A DNA stretch of 64,000 bases from CAG-492 sp045643465 (GCA_045643465.1 JAZUKV010000033.1:91739-155738), one strand, 5' to 3'; numbered from the stretch's first letter, positions 24,743-34,156 are shown. Numbers and translations: made by a program. Notes: generated from the sequence alone by a model not told the origin.

Positions 24743-26107
24743 ATGAGAAAATATTTTGGAACAGATGGAATTAGAAGAATAGCAAACACAGAGCTAACTC
24801 CAGAATTAGTATATAAAGTAGCAAAAGCAGGAGCATATGTCTTATCAAAACATACAGATCATGCACCAACAATTTTTATAGGAAGGGATACACGTATATC
24901 AGGAACATTAATAGAAAGTGCAATGATAGCAGGTTTTTTAAGTTATGGAGCAAATGTAAAAATGTTGGGAGTTATGCCAACTCCAGCAGTAGCATATTTA
25001 ACAAAAAGATTTAAAGCAGATGCAAGTGTTGTAATATCTGCATCACATAATACATTTGAATTTAATGGAGTAAAATATTTCAGTAATAAAGGAATGAAAA
25101 TTCCTGATGAACTAGAAGAAGAAATAGAAGAAATCATGGATTCTGGAAAAATAGAAGAGCTAACAGCTGTAAATGATAAAATAGGTGTTTCTGAAATAAG
25201 AACTGATTTATTAGATGAATATGTGTATTTCTTTAGAAAGAATTTTGAAGAAGAGCTAGAAGTTTTAGATAAAGAAAACTTTGTTGTTGCAATAGATACA
25301 GCAAATGGAGCAACATCAGTAGTTGCAGATAAAGTGTTTAGTGTATTAGGAATCAAACACCATATATTAAATGATAATCCAGATGGAATTAATATCAATG
25401 ATAATTGTGGTTCAACACATTTAGGAAAGTTAAAAGAATATGTAGTTAAAAATAAATGCTCATTAGGAATTGCATATGATGGTGACGGAGATAGATGTTT
25501 AGCAATTGACGAAAATGGAAATGAAATTGATGGAGATAAAATTTTAGCAATAATATCAAATTATTTAAAATCTAAAGGAAAGTTAAACAAAGATACAGTT
25601 GTAGCCACAGTTATGAGTAATTTAGGGTTAAATAAATATTCAAAAGATAATGGATTAAATTTCATTCAAACAAAAGTTGGAGATAGATATGTATTAGAAG
25701 AGATGCTAAAAAATGGATATAACTTGGGTGGAGAGCAATCAGGTCATGTAATTTGTTTAGATTACAATCCAACAGGAGATGGAATATTAACATCATTAAT
25801 GGTAATAAGAGCTATACTAGAATCTGGTAAAAAAGCATCAGAAGTTGCAGGAATAATGAAAGCATATCCACAAGTATTAATTAATGCTAAAGTTGCATCA
25901 GATAAAAAATATGATTTTGATAAAGACGAAGAAATTAAAGAAGCAATTGCAAAATTAGACAAAGAATTTGATGGAAATGGAAGAGTTCTTATTAGAGCAT
26001 CAGGAACAGAACCACTTGTCAGAGTTATGATAGAAGGTGAAAATCAAGACTATATAACTGAAAAGGCACAAGAAATTGCAGATTTAATAGTTAAAAAATT
26101 ATCATAA
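24743..26107 (+). CDS. glmM: Phosphoglucosamine mutase
   Basis: 454 residues. Converts glucosamine-6-phosphate to glucosamine-1-phosphate for UDP-GlcNAc and peptidoglycan synthesis. Starts with MRKYFGTDGIRRIANTELTP, has the phosphoserine loop VISASHNTFEFNGVKYF (Ser about residue 100), the metal loop AYDGDGDRCLAID, the sugar-specific GGEQSGHVI and the C-terminal phosphate-binding loop IRASGTEPLVRVMIEG. It is alone here, without the ybbR/cdaA genes that often precede glmM in Firmicutes. Feeds the PBPs at 20.3 and 34.9 kb. Confidence 0.97.
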   Translation: MRKYFGTDGIRRIANTELTPELVYKVAKAGAYVLSKHTDHAPTIFIGRDTRISGTLIESAMIAGFLSYGANVKMLGVMPTPAVAYLTKRFKADASVVISASHNTFEFNGVKYFSNKGMKIPDELEEEIEEIMDSGKIEELTAVNDKIGVSEIRTDLLDEYVYFFRKNFEEELEVLDKENFVVAIDTANGATSVVADKVFSVLGIKHHILNDNPDGININDNCGSTHLGKLKEYVVKNKCSLGIAYDGDGDRCLAIDENGNEIDGDKILAIISNYLKSKGKLNKDTVVATVMSNLGLNKYSKDNGLNFIQTKVGDRYVLEEMLKNGYNLGGEQSGHVICLDYNPTGDGILTSLMVIRAILESGKKASEVAGIMKAYPQVLINAKVASDKKYDFDKDEEIKEAIAKLDKEFDGNGRVLIRASGTEPLVRVMIEGENQDYITEKAQEIADLIVKKLS

Positions 26108-26155
26108 TAATATAAAATGATGATTTGTACAAAATATAAGTGAATATAGTTGACT

Positions 26156-26192
26156 AAAAGTCCTTATAATAATATAATTATAAGGACTTTTT
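26156..26192 (+). terminator. Terminator after glmM
   Basis: AAAAGTCCTTATAA (26156-26169) pairs with TTATAAGGACTTTT (26178-26191). Confidence 0.85.
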
Positions 26193-26222
26193 ATTGTAAG
26201 AGAAAGAAGAGGAGGAGATTTT

Positions 26223-27812
26223 ATGGAAAACAAAAAATTCTACATAACTACACCTATATATTATCCAAGTGGAAAATTCCATATAGGTACAGCTTATTGT
26301 GAAGTATTAACAGACACAATTAAAAGATATAAACAAGCAAGAGGTTATGATACATTCATGCTAACAGGATTAGATGAGCACGGACAAAAAATTCAAACAG
26401 TAGCTGATAAAAGAGGTATGTCTCCTCAAGAGCATGTTAATGAAATGGCAGATGAAGCTAAAAAACTATGGAATTTAATGGATATAAAGTATGATAAATT
26501 TATTAGAACTACAGATGATTATCACTGTAAAGCAGTTCAAAAAATAGTTACAAAGTTTTTAGAGAATGGAGATATATATAAAGGAAAATATGAAGATTGG
26601 TATTGTATGCCATGCGAGAACTATTTTACAGAAACTCAATTAGTTGATGGAAAATGTCCTGATTGTGGTAGAGAAGTTAAAAAGATGGCAGAAGATGCAT
26701 ATTTCTTCAATATGAAAAAATATGAACCATGGCTAAAAGAGTTTTATGCTGAAAATCCACAATTTATAGTTCCAGAATCCAGAAAAAATGAAATATTCAA
26801 GAATTTTATAGATCCAGGATTAGAAGATTTGTGCATCAGCAGAAATACTTTTGATTGGGGAATTGAGCTTCCAAATGATCCAGAGCATGTTTTATATGTT
26901 TGGCTAGATGCATTAACAAACTATATAACAGCATTAGGATATGGAAGTGATAATGATGAATTATTTAATAAATATTGGCCTGCAGATTTACATGTAGTAG
27001 GTAAAGAAATTATAAGGTTCCATGGTATTTATTGGCCAATCTTTCTACATGCACTTGGACTAGAGCTTCCTAAACAAATATATGCTCATAGTTGGGTAGT
27101 TATGAAAGATGGAAAAATGTCAAAATCAGTAGGAAATGTAATTTATCCAGAATCATTAATCGAAAGATATGGTTTAGATGCTACTAAATATTATTTATTA
27201 AGAATGATGGGATTTGCACAAGACTCGATGTTTACCCCAGAAGATTTTGTAGAGAGATTCAATTCAGATTTAGCAAACGACTTAGGTAATTTGTTAAATA
27301 GAACAATAGGAATGATGAACAAATATTTTGAAGGAACAATTCCAACAAATATTAAAACAAAAACAGAATTTGATAATGCTTTAGAAGAATTTACAAAAAT
27401 TCAAATCTCTAAGGTAGAAGAAGCAATGGATTCATATCATATTAGTAATGCTTTAACAGAGCTATGGGCAATTATTGCAAGAAATAATAAATATATAGAT
27501 GAAACTGCACCATGGGCTTTAGCAAAATCTGAAAATGAAGAAGATAAAGAAAAATTAAAATCTGTAATGTTCCATTTGGCAGAAGGATTAAGAAAAATTG
27601 CTATATTGGTAACACCATTTATGCCAGAAACTGCAGATAAGATATTAAATCAATTAGGTTTAAATTCAAATAATAAAGAATGGGATTTATTGTATTCTGA
27701 TAAAGAAATATTAGAAGGTACAAAGGTAATAAATCAAGGAGTTCCACTATTTGTTAGATTAGATAAAGATGAAGAAATAGAATATATAAAATCAACAATG
27801 AAGGGAAAATAA
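26223..27812 (+). CDS. metG: Methionyl-tRNA synthetase
   Basis: 529 residues. Class Ia synthetase: YYPSGKFHIGTAYCEVLTDT holds the HIGH-type motif, four zinc cysteines are visible (CMPCENYF and CPDCGREV), and KMSKSVGNVI near residue 297 is the KMSKS loop. The Met-binding WLDALTNYITALGYG block is present. The anticodon-binding helical domain is complete, but the protein ends at about 529 residues without the C-terminal Trbp111-like tRNA-binding domain found in many longer bacterial versions. Short GAGGAGG before ATG 26223. Confidence 0.97.
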   Translation: MENKKFYITTPIYYPSGKFHIGTAYCEVLTDTIKRYKQARGYDTFMLTGLDEHGQKIQTVADKRGMSPQEHVNEMADEAKKLWNLMDIKYDKFIRTTDDYHCKAVQKIVTKFLENGDIYKGKYEDWYCMPCENYFTETQLVDGKCPDCGREVKKMAEDAYFFNMKKYEPWLKEFYAENPQFIVPESRKNEIFKNFIDPGLEDLCISRNTFDWGIELPNDPEHVLYVWLDALTNYITALGYGSDNDELFNKYWPADLHVVGKEIIRFHGIYWPIFLHALGLELPKQIYAHSWVVMKDGKMSKSVGNVIYPESLIERYGLDATKYYLLRMMGFAQDSMFTPEDFVERFNSDLANDLGNLLNRTIGMMNKYFEGTIPTNIKTKTEFDNALEEFTKIQISKVEEAMDSYHISNALTELWAIIARNNKYIDETAPWALAKSENEEDKEKLKSVMFHLAEGLRKIAILVTPFMPETADKILNQLGLNSNNKEWDLLYSDKEILEGTKVINQGVPLFVRLDKDEEIEYIKSTMKGK

Positions 27813-27815
27813 AAG

Positions 27816-27849
27816 TTAAGACATAGTAATTTACTATGTCTTAATTTTT
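27816..27849 (+). terminator. Terminator after metG
   Basis: TTAAGACATAGTA pairs perfectly with TACTATGTCTTAA and runs into Ts. Confidence 0.9.
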
Positions 27850-27883
27850 ATATTTTATATATTGTAAAAGTCAAAATTTTTTA

Positions 27884-27912
27884 TTGACAAATCATAACAC
27901 TAAATATACAAT
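27884..27912 (+). promoter_or_regulatory. Promoter of the 27947 kinase gene
   Basis: TTGACA at 27884-27889, 17-base spacer, TACAAT at 27907-27912. Confidence 0.75.
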
Positions 27913-27946
27913 GAATTCGAATTGAACATATGAGGAGGATTTATAT

Positions 27947-28522
27947 ATGGCAAATTCTAAAATAATAATAGTAGAAGGCGCTCAAGGTGCAGGAAAAACA
28001 ACAATTACAGATTTTTTAAGATATAGTGTAAAGCATACAAATTTATATCGATTAAGTGGTATAAGTGATAGTTCAAAAACAGGTCTTGAAAAATCAAAAA
28101 AGATGTATATAGATTTGTTAGAATATATGAAAAAAATGGAAAATCTAGATATTAATTTATTATTTGATAGAACATTTTTTTCAGAAGAAAATTATTGTAG
28201 ATTAGGATTTAAAGAATATTCATTTACAGAAGTATATAATCAACTATTAGATGAATTTAGCAAATTAGATTTTGAAATTTATTATATTACACTATATTTT
28301 GAAAATGAAGGCTTATATGAAGAGCGTTTAAAAAGAGATGGAAAAGTTGAACCTGCTTATGCAAAATTTAGTGCAGAAAGCAGTATAAATCAACAAAGAG
28401 TATATTTAGAAATGGCAAATGAAATAAAAAGTAAATATCCAAATATTAAAGTTTTTAATATTGAAAATAGTTGCTCTTTGGAAGAAACTAAAGAAAAATT
28501 AAAAGAAATTATGCAATTTTAA
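27947..28522 (+). CDS. P-loop nucleotide kinase, thymidylate/deoxynucleoside kinase-like
   Basis: 191 residues. IIIVEGAQGAGKTTITDFL is a Walker A loop of TMPK/dNK type. FDRTFFSEENYCRLGF corresponds to the DR(x)F substrate loop, and the LKRDGKVEPAY region (about residue 127) resembles a lid. Length and order of motifs fit thymidylate kinase-like proteins, but the classic TMPK motifs (DGAGKTT, DRY) are altered, so the substrate is open: it may be a deoxynucleoside, thymidylate or unrelated phosphate acceptor. It is followed after 55 bases by a pentapeptide-repeat gene, possibly co-transcribed. Confidence 0.8.
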   Translation: MANSKIIIVEGAQGAGKTTITDFLRYSVKHTNLYRLSGISDSSKTGLEKSKKMYIDLLEYMKKMENLDINLLFDRTFFSEENYCRLGFKEYSFTEVYNQLLDEFSKLDFEIYYITLYFENEGLYEERLKRDGKVEPAYAKFSAESSINQQRVYLEMANEIKSKYPNIKVFNIENSCSLEETKEKLKEIMQF

Positions 28523-28577
28523 TTTGGGATAGCACACTTTAGTAATAATTACATAAGAAAGATAAGGAGAAAGCACA

Positions 28578-29219
28578 ATGGAAATTATTAAACCAAATTT
28601 AGATGGAATTACTGAATGCAATACTATAAAAGCAATTATAAGAGAAGCAAAAAATAGAGACATGGATGTGGCATGTTGTTTTTTTAATAAAGTATATGAA
28701 GCAAATGTAGAAACAGATAAAATGGAATTTAGTTCATGTGAATTTAAAGATTGCATTTGTTTAAATAGTAAATTTGAAAGAGTATACTTTACGGATGTAT
28801 TATTTGAAAATTGTGATTTTTCAAATGTTGTGTTTTATGAATGCAATTTTGTTAGAGTTACATTTAAGAATTGCAAATTAGTTGGATCAAATTTTATTAA
28901 TGTAAATATGTACAATATATTAATGGAAAATTGCAATATTTCATATGCAAATTTATCATTAGGAACATATAAAGAAGTTTGTTTTTTAGAAAATAAAATG
29001 TCAAATGCCATATTACAGGAAGTAAATTTCAAAGATGTTGAATTTGAAAATACAAATTTAATAGCATCGCAAATATTTAAAACAGAGCTAAATGGTATTG
29101 ATTTTTCATCATGCGATATAACAGGGGTAGCCCTTTCACCAGAATGTTTAAGTGGATTAAAAGTAAATGAAAATCAAGCTTTAGAGCTATCAAGATTATT
29201 AGGAATTATTATTAATTAA
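28578..29219 (+). CDS. Pentapeptide-repeat protein
   Basis: 213 residues. Clear stretches of the A(D/N)LxX pentapeptide pattern (FEDCIC..., FENCDFSNVVFYECNFVRVT, FKNCKLVGSNFINVNM) between about residues 50 and 190, predicting a right-handed quadrilateral beta-helix. The first 50 residues look helical and mixed in character. Some pentapeptide proteins (Qnr, MfpA) protect DNA gyrase by mimicking DNA, but most have unknown roles; nothing here chooses between these. Cysteines are common at repeat positions. Start ATG 28578 has AAGGAG upstream; it ends 19 bases before pta. Confidence 0.85.
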   Translation: MEIIKPNLDGITECNTIKAIIREAKNRDMDVACCFFNKVYEANVETDKMEFSSCEFKDCICLNSKFERVYFTDVLFENCDFSNVVFYECNFVRVTFKNCKLVGSNFINVNMYNILMENCNISYANLSLGTYKEVCFLENKMSNAILQEVNFKDVEFENTNLIASQIFKTELNGIDFSSCDITGVALSPECLSGLKVNENQALELSRLLGIIIN

Positions 29220-29238
29220 GATTAAAGGAGGTATGAGA

Positions 29239-30240
29239 ATGTCTTTTATAGAGAATATGAAACAAAGAGCAAAAAACAATATAAAAACAATAGTTTTACC
29301 AGAAGGAAATGATATTAGAACAATACAAGCTGTAGAAAAAGTTAAAAAAGAAGGTTTTGCAGATGTTATAGTTATGGGAAAGAAAGATGAAATTTTAAAT
29401 ATTGCAAAAGAGCATAATATTAATATTGATGGAGTAAAAATTATTAATCCAATAGAAGATATAAATTATGAAAAGTTTGTTAATGATTTTTATGAATTAA
29501 GAAAAGCAAAGGGAATGACTTTTGAAAAAGCAAAAGAAACTCTAAAAGATGAAACTTATTATGGAATGATGATGGTAAAAGAAGGTTTTGCAGATGGACT
29601 TGTTTCAGGAGCATGCCATTCAACATCAAATACATTAAGACCAGCATTACAAATTTTAAAAACAGCACCAGGAACAAAACTTGTATCAGCATTTTTTGTT
29701 ATGGTTGTTCCTAATTGTGAATATGGAGAAAATGGGACATTTATTTTTTCAGATAGTGGGCTTAATGAATATCCAGATGCAGATAGTTTAGCAGAAATTG
29801 CAATTTCTTCTAGCAAAAGTTTCGAACAATTAGTTGGAAAACAATCAAAAGTTGCAATGCTTTCATATTCAACTTATGGAAGTGCTACATCTCCACTAAC
29901 AGAGAAAGTTATTGAAGCAACAAAATTATTAAAAGAGAAAGCTCCAGACTTGATTTGTGATGGTGAATTACAATTAGATGCAGCTATTATTCCTGAAATA
30001 GCAGCTTCAAAGGCACCAGGAAGTCCTGTAGCTGGTCAAGCTAATACATTAATATTCCCAGATTTAGATGCAGGAAATATTGGATATAAATTAGTTCAAA
30101 GATTAGCAAAAGCTGAGGCATATGGGCCATTATGCCAAGGAATAGCAAAACCAGTAAATGATTTATCAAGAGGATGTTCAAGTGATGATATTGTTGGTGT
30201 TATTGCAATAACAGCTGTACAAGCACAATCACAAGAATAG
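29239..30240 (+). CDS. pta: Phosphate acetyltransferase
   Basis: 333 residues, short Pta form without the N-terminal DRTGG/P-loop part of the E. coli enzyme. Motifs include IKTIVLPEGNDIRTIQAVEK, GACHSTSNTLRPALQILK, SKAPGSPVAGQANTLIFPDL and CQGIAKPVNDLSRGCSSDDI. It makes acetyl-phosphate from acetyl-CoA, the first of two steps to acetate and ATP. I use ATG 29239, 7 bases after AAAGGAGG; ATG 29233 sits on the ribosome site. An ackA gene follows after 32 bases, so this is the pta-ackA operon. Confidence 0.96.
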   Translation: MSFIENMKQRAKNNIKTIVLPEGNDIRTIQAVEKVKKEGFADVIVMGKKDEILNIAKEHNINIDGVKIINPIEDINYEKFVNDFYELRKAKGMTFEKAKETLKDETYYGMMMVKEGFADGLVSGACHSTSNTLRPALQILKTAPGTKLVSAFFVMVVPNCEYGENGTFIFSDSGLNEYPDADSLAEIAISSSKSFEQLVGKQSKVAMLSYSTYGSATSPLTEKVIEATKLLKEKAPDLICDGELQLDAAIIPEIAASKAPGSPVAGQANTLIFPDLDAGNIGYKLVQRLAKAEAYGPLCQGIAKPVNDLSRGCSSDDIVGVIAITAVQAQSQE

Positions 30241-30272
30241 AAAAAAATTAACTTAAGAGAAAGGATGATTTA

Positions 30273-31469
30273 ATGAAGATACTTGTATTAAATAGCGGAA
30301 GCTCTTCACTAAAATATCAATTAATTGATATGGATAATGAACAAGTTTTAGCTAAAGGAAATTTTGAAAGAATCGGTCAAAGTAATTCTTTTTTAACACA
30401 CAAAGTTGGAGAGAGCAAGCATAAATTTGAAAAGCCTGTTTCAAATCATGAAAAAGCAATCAAATTTGTATTAAAGAAATTAGAAAGTTCTGTTTATGGT
30501 GTGATAAAATCTCCAGAAGAAATTGATGCAATTGGCCATAGAATAGTTCATGGAGGAGAAAAATTTAAAGCTCCTGCAATTGTAGATGACGAAGTTATAA
30601 AAGGAATCGAAGAGGCAATAGAGCTTGCTCCTTTGCACAATCCTGCAGCAATCTTAGGAATAAAAGCTTGTCAGAACGTAATGCCAGGAAAAACAAATGT
30701 AGTCGTATTTGATACAGCATTTCATCAAACAATTCCAAAAGAAAGCTATATATATCCAATTCCATATAAATACTATGAAAAATATAAAATTCGTAAATAT
30801 GGTGCGCATGGAACTTCTCATCAATATGTATCATCAAGAGCTGCGGAAATTATGAATGAAGATATAAAAAATTTAAAAATTATAAGTTGCCATTTAGGTC
30901 AAGGTGCAAGTATATGTGCAATAAAGAATGGTAAAGTTGTAGATACATCAATGGGATTTACGCCACTAGGAGGAATTCCTATGGGAACACGTTCTGGAGA
31001 TTTGGATCCATCAGTTGTAACATATATAGCAAGATTTAGAAACCATACACCAGATGAAATGGATGAAATTTTAAATAAAAAGTCAGGTGTATATGGAATT
31101 TCAGAAGTGTCAGTAGATTTTAGAGATATAGAAGCCGAAGCTGCAGAAGGTGATAGAAATGCAAAAATGGCTTTAGAAAATTTTGCATATAATGTAGCTC
31201 AATTTGTTGCAAAATATGCAGTATCAATGGGTGGTTTTGATGTACTAACATTTACAGCAGGTGTAGGAGAAAAAGATGCATCTCAAAGATTAAAAATATG
31301 TAATTATTTGAAATTTTTAGGTGTAGAAATAGATGAACAAAAGAATAAAATAACTAATCAAGAAGTTGAAATAACAGGAGAAAATTCAAAAGTAAAAATA
31401 CATGTAATTCCAACAAATGAAGAATTAATGATAGCAAGAGAAACTAAAAGATTGAGTTTGGGTAAATAA
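30273..31469 (+). CDS. ackA: Acetate kinase, copy 1
   Basis: 398 residues. Makes acetate and ATP from acetyl-phosphate and ADP. Conserved: MKILVLNSGSSSLKYQ, GHRIVHGGEKF, VFDTAFHQTIP, CHLGQGASICAI, GTRSGDLDPS, FTAGVGEKD and the closing TNEELMIARE. Unusual: the stretch that is KYGFHGTSH in nearly all acetate kinases reads KYGAHGTSH (Phe to Ala at residue 178, equivalent to Phe179 in the Methanosarcina enzyme, part of the acetyl pocket). Follows pta by 32 bases. Divergent from the tandem copy at 31568. Confidence 0.95.
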   Translation: MKILVLNSGSSSLKYQLIDMDNEQVLAKGNFERIGQSNSFLTHKVGESKHKFEKPVSNHEKAIKFVLKKLESSVYGVIKSPEEIDAIGHRIVHGGEKFKAPAIVDDEVIKGIEEAIELAPLHNPAAILGIKACQNVMPGKTNVVVFDTAFHQTIPKESYIYPIPYKYYEKYKIRKYGAHGTSHQYVSSRAAEIMNEDIKNLKIISCHLGQGASICAIKNGKVVDTSMGFTPLGGIPMGTRSGDLDPSVVTYIARFRNHTPDEMDEILNKKSGVYGISEVSVDFRDIEAEAAEGDRNAKMALENFAYNVAQFVAKYAVSMGGFDVLTFTAGVGEKDASQRLKICNYLKFLGVEIDEQKNKITNQEVEITGENSKVKIHVIPTNEELMIARETKRLSLGK

Positions 31470-31567
31470 ATTAATCAAAAAACAGCTGTTTTATTGAAAT
31501 TTTGTTGGTTTTGTGATTATATATATAAGATTATAAAATAAAAACACATAAAGAAAGGAAGTTATTT

Positions 31568-32764
31568 ATGAAAATATTAGTTTTAAATTGTGGAAGTTCA
31601 TCTTTAAAATATCAAGTAATAGATATGGAAAATGAACAAGTTATTGCAAAAGGAAATTTCGAAAGAATAGGAGAGCCAGAAGTTTCTTTTATAACTCACA
31701 AGGTAAATGGGGAAAAATATAGATTAGAGCATGCGGCACCTACACACAAAGAAGCTCTTGAATTTATAATAGAGCAATTATTAAATACAGAATATGCAGT
31801 ATTAAAAAGCTTAGATGAAATTGGTGGAGTAGGACATAGAATTGTTCAAGGTGCTGAAAAATATGCAGACCCAGTAATAATAGATGATAGTGTAATAGCT
31901 GGAATAAGAGAAGTAGCAGATTTAGCTCCTGTACACAATATGGCAGCTGCTATGGGAATGGAAGCTTGTAAAAGTTTAATGCCAAATACTCCAATGGTTG
32001 CAGTATTTGATAATGGTTTCCATCAAACAATACCTGAAGAAAGATATTTATATCCAATACCATATCACTATTATAGAGATTATAAAATTCGTAAATATGG
32101 TTTCCATGGAACATCTCATTCTTATGTTTCAAAAAGAGTAGCAGAGATAATGAATAAACCATTAGAAAGTTTAAAAACAGTTGTATGCCATTTAGGTCAA
32201 GGTGCAAGCTTATGTGCTGTTCAAGGAGGTAAATCTGTAGATACATCAATGGGATTAACTCCATTAGGAGGAATTATGATGTGTGCAAGAAGTGGTGATT
32301 TAGATCCATCAGTTGTTACATATCTAATGAGAAAAGAAAATATAGCACCAGAAGAAATGGATAAAATTTTAAATAAAGAATCAGGTCTTTTAGGTATATC
32401 AGAAGTAGCTTCAGATGTTAGAGATATTGAAGCAGCTGCAGCAGAAGGAAATGAAAAGGCAGAATTAAGCTTAAAAGCATATGATTTAAATATAGCTCAA
32501 TTTGTAGCAAAATATGGAGTTTCAATGGGTGGAATTGATACAATCGTATTTACAGCAGGTGTTGGTGAAAACCAATTTAATAGAAGAGCTGGAATATGTA
32601 AGAATCTTGAATTTTTAGGTGTTAAATTAGATGAAGAAAAGAATTTAATTAAAGGTGAAGAAGTAGAAATTTCAACTCCTGATTCTAAAATAAAAGTATT
32701 TGTAGTTCCAACAAACGAAGAGCTAGTAATAGCAAGAGAAACATTAAATTTAATTAATAAATAA
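31568..32764 (+). CDS. ackA: Acetate kinase, copy 2
   Basis: 398 residues, tandem paralogue of the previous gene, 98 bases downstream. It keeps Arg91, Asp148, Phe179, His180 and Arg241 (Methanosarcina numbering, same here), but surrounding residues differ: RIVQGAEKY instead of RIVHGGEKF, VFDNGFHQT for VFDTAFHQT, and MMCARSGDLDP for the usual MGTRSGDLDP. Copy 1 has the standard forms of these three, but lost Phe179. So both genes are intact and appear under different constraints; likely different rate or acid preference (inference). Ribosome site AGAAAGGAAG before ATG 31568; terminator follows. Confidence 0.93.
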   Translation: MKILVLNCGSSSLKYQVIDMENEQVIAKGNFERIGEPEVSFITHKVNGEKYRLEHAAPTHKEALEFIIEQLLNTEYAVLKSLDEIGGVGHRIVQGAEKYADPVIIDDSVIAGIREVADLAPVHNMAAAMGMEACKSLMPNTPMVAVFDNGFHQTIPEERYLYPIPYHYYRDYKIRKYGFHGTSHSYVSKRVAEIMNKPLESLKTVVCHLGQGASLCAVQGGKSVDTSMGLTPLGGIMMCARSGDLDPSVVTYLMRKENIAPEEMDKILNKESGLLGISEVASDVRDIEAAAAEGNEKAELSLKAYDLNIAQFVAKYGVSMGGIDTIVFTAGVGENQFNRRAGICKNLEFLGVKLDEEKNLIKGEEVEISTPDSKIKVFVVPTNEELVIARETLNLINK

Positions 32765-32772
32765 TTAATAGT

Positions 32773-32820
32773 AAACAGTAATATTAGTTAAGTAACTTAG
32801 CAGGTATTACTGTTTTTATT
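32773..32820 (+). terminator. Terminator after ackA copy 2
   Basis: AAACAGTAATA pairs with TATTACTGTTT around a 21-base loop, followed by Ts. Confidence 0.75.
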
Positions 32821-32839
32821 TAAAAAATTTTTAAAATTA

Positions 32840-32867
32840 TTGTAAAAAAATATTTTATTGGTATAAT
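32840..32867 (+). promoter_or_regulatory. Promoter of pfkA
   Basis: TTGTAA at 32840-32845, 16-base spacer, TATAAT at 32862-32867. Confidence 0.6.
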
Positions 32868-32902
32868 AACAACATAAAGATTTTTAAGGAGGATACAAAA
32901 TA

Positions 32903-34045
32903 ATGATAAAAAAAGTTGCAATACTAGCAAATGGTGGAGATGTATCAGGATTTAATGCAGTTATTAGAGCTATCGTTAAATCAGCAGAAAAATATGGAGT
33001 AGAATGTTATGGTTTTATAGAAGGATATAAAGGACTTCTAAATAATGAATATATAAAATTAAGTACTTCACACAATAATAGAGCTTCAGGAATTTTACCA
33101 AAAGGAGGATCAATAATAGGATCTTCAACAAATTCAAATGTATTTCATTACAAAGTTGAAGAAAATGGAGAAGTTATATATAAAGATTTATCAGATATAT
33201 GTGTAAAAAATATTAAAGATGACGGATTTGATTGCTTATTTACACTAGGAGGAGATGGTACTCAAAAATCAGCAAGAGACTTTTCTTTAAAAGGAATTAA
33301 TGTTATTGGAGTTCCAAAGACAATAGACAACGATGTAGCATGTACAGAAGTGACTTTTGGGTATAATACAGCTGTATCAGTTGCATCAGATGCTCTTGAT
33401 AGACTTCATACAACAGGGGAAACACATCATAGAATTATGGTACTAGAAGTAATGGGAAGATATGCTGGTTGGATAGCATTAGAATCAGCTATTTCAGGTG
33501 GTGCAGATATTGCTCTTATTCCAGAGATACCTTATGATATAAATAAAGTAGTAGAGAAAATTAATCAAAGACGTGATTTAGGAAAGAATTTTTCTATTGT
33601 TGTTGTTGCAGAAGGTGCAGTTCCAAAGGATGGACAACTTTCAGTATTAGAGATGAGAAACAATGGTGAAGGTGTTGATAATACAAAACTTGGTGGTGCA
33701 GGTGAAAAAGTGGCACGAGAGCTTCAAGAATTGACAGGAATGGAATCAAGATGTACAGTTTTAGGTTATATGCAAAGAGGAGGAACTCCAACTGCTTTCG
33801 ATAGAGTTTTATCTACAAAATACGGAGCTAAAGCAATGGAACTAGCAGTAGAAGGGAAATTTAATGTTTTAACAGTAATAAGAAATGGAAAATTAGATTG
33901 TGTTTCATTAGAAGATGTTGTTGGAGACAATAAAACAATAGGAGCTGTTTCAGGAAATACAAAAGAAAGTAATATTAGAAAAGTTTCAATGGATCATGAT
34001 TTAGTAAAAACTGCAAGAAGTATAGGAATAAATTTAGGAGATTAA
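32903..34045 (+). CDS. pfkA: 6-phosphofructokinase
   Basis: 380 residues, longer than the 320 of E. coli PfkA; a member of the long PFK group. Phosphate-donor loop LGGDGTQKSARDF has Gly at the position equivalent to E. coli Gly104 (so ATP use is indicated), but VPKTIDNDVACTEVTFGYNTA carries Lys at position 124 (as in PPi-type and group III enzymes). Other motifs: ANGGDVSGFNAVIRA (S where ATP-PFKs usually have P), EVMGRYAGWIAL and GYMQRGGTPTAFDRVL. Commits fructose-6-phosphate to glycolysis; with fba and pta-ackA it forms the local carbon core. Start ATG 32903 has AAGGAGG. Confidence 0.94.
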   Translation: MIKKVAILANGGDVSGFNAVIRAIVKSAEKYGVECYGFIEGYKGLLNNEYIKLSTSHNNRASGILPKGGSIIGSSTNSNVFHYKVEENGEVIYKDLSDICVKNIKDDGFDCLFTLGGDGTQKSARDFSLKGINVIGVPKTIDNDVACTEVTFGYNTAVSVASDALDRLHTTGETHHRIMVLEVMGRYAGWIALESAISGGADIALIPEIPYDINKVVEKINQRRDLGKNFSIVVVAEGAVPKDGQLSVLEMRNNGEGVDNTKLGGAGEKVARELQELTGMESRCTVLGYMQRGGTPTAFDRVLSTKYGAKAMELAVEGKFNVLTVIRNGKLDCVSLEDVVGDNKTIGAVSGNTKESNIRKVSMDHDLVKTARSIGINLGD

Positions 34046-34051
34046 TTTATT

Positions 34052-34083
34052 AAAAAAAGCACTGAAAAAACAGTGCTTTTTTT
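34052..34083 (+). terminator. Terminator after pfkA
   Basis: AAAAAAAGCACTG pairs perfectly with CAGTGCTTTTTTT. Confidence 0.9.
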
Positions 34084-34101
34084 ATGGATATAGAAATAAA
34101 C

Positions 34102-34129
34102 TTGAAATATAAAATACTTGTGATAAAAT
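34102..34129 (+). promoter_or_regulatory. Promoter of ruvA
   Basis: TTGAAA at 34102-34107, 16-base spacer, TAAAAT at 34124-34129. Confidence 0.5.
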
Positions 34130-34156
34130 ATATTAAAATTAGCAAAGGAGGAAAAA

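Noticed and set aside
24943..25398. Antisense frame inside glmM
   Set aside because: The forward frame codes a complete, motif-rich GlmM; antisense has a Ser/Ile-rich random composition.
30273..32764. Tandem acetate kinases as assembly duplication
   Set aside because: The two copies differ in many residues and in intergenic DNA, so they are true paralogues.
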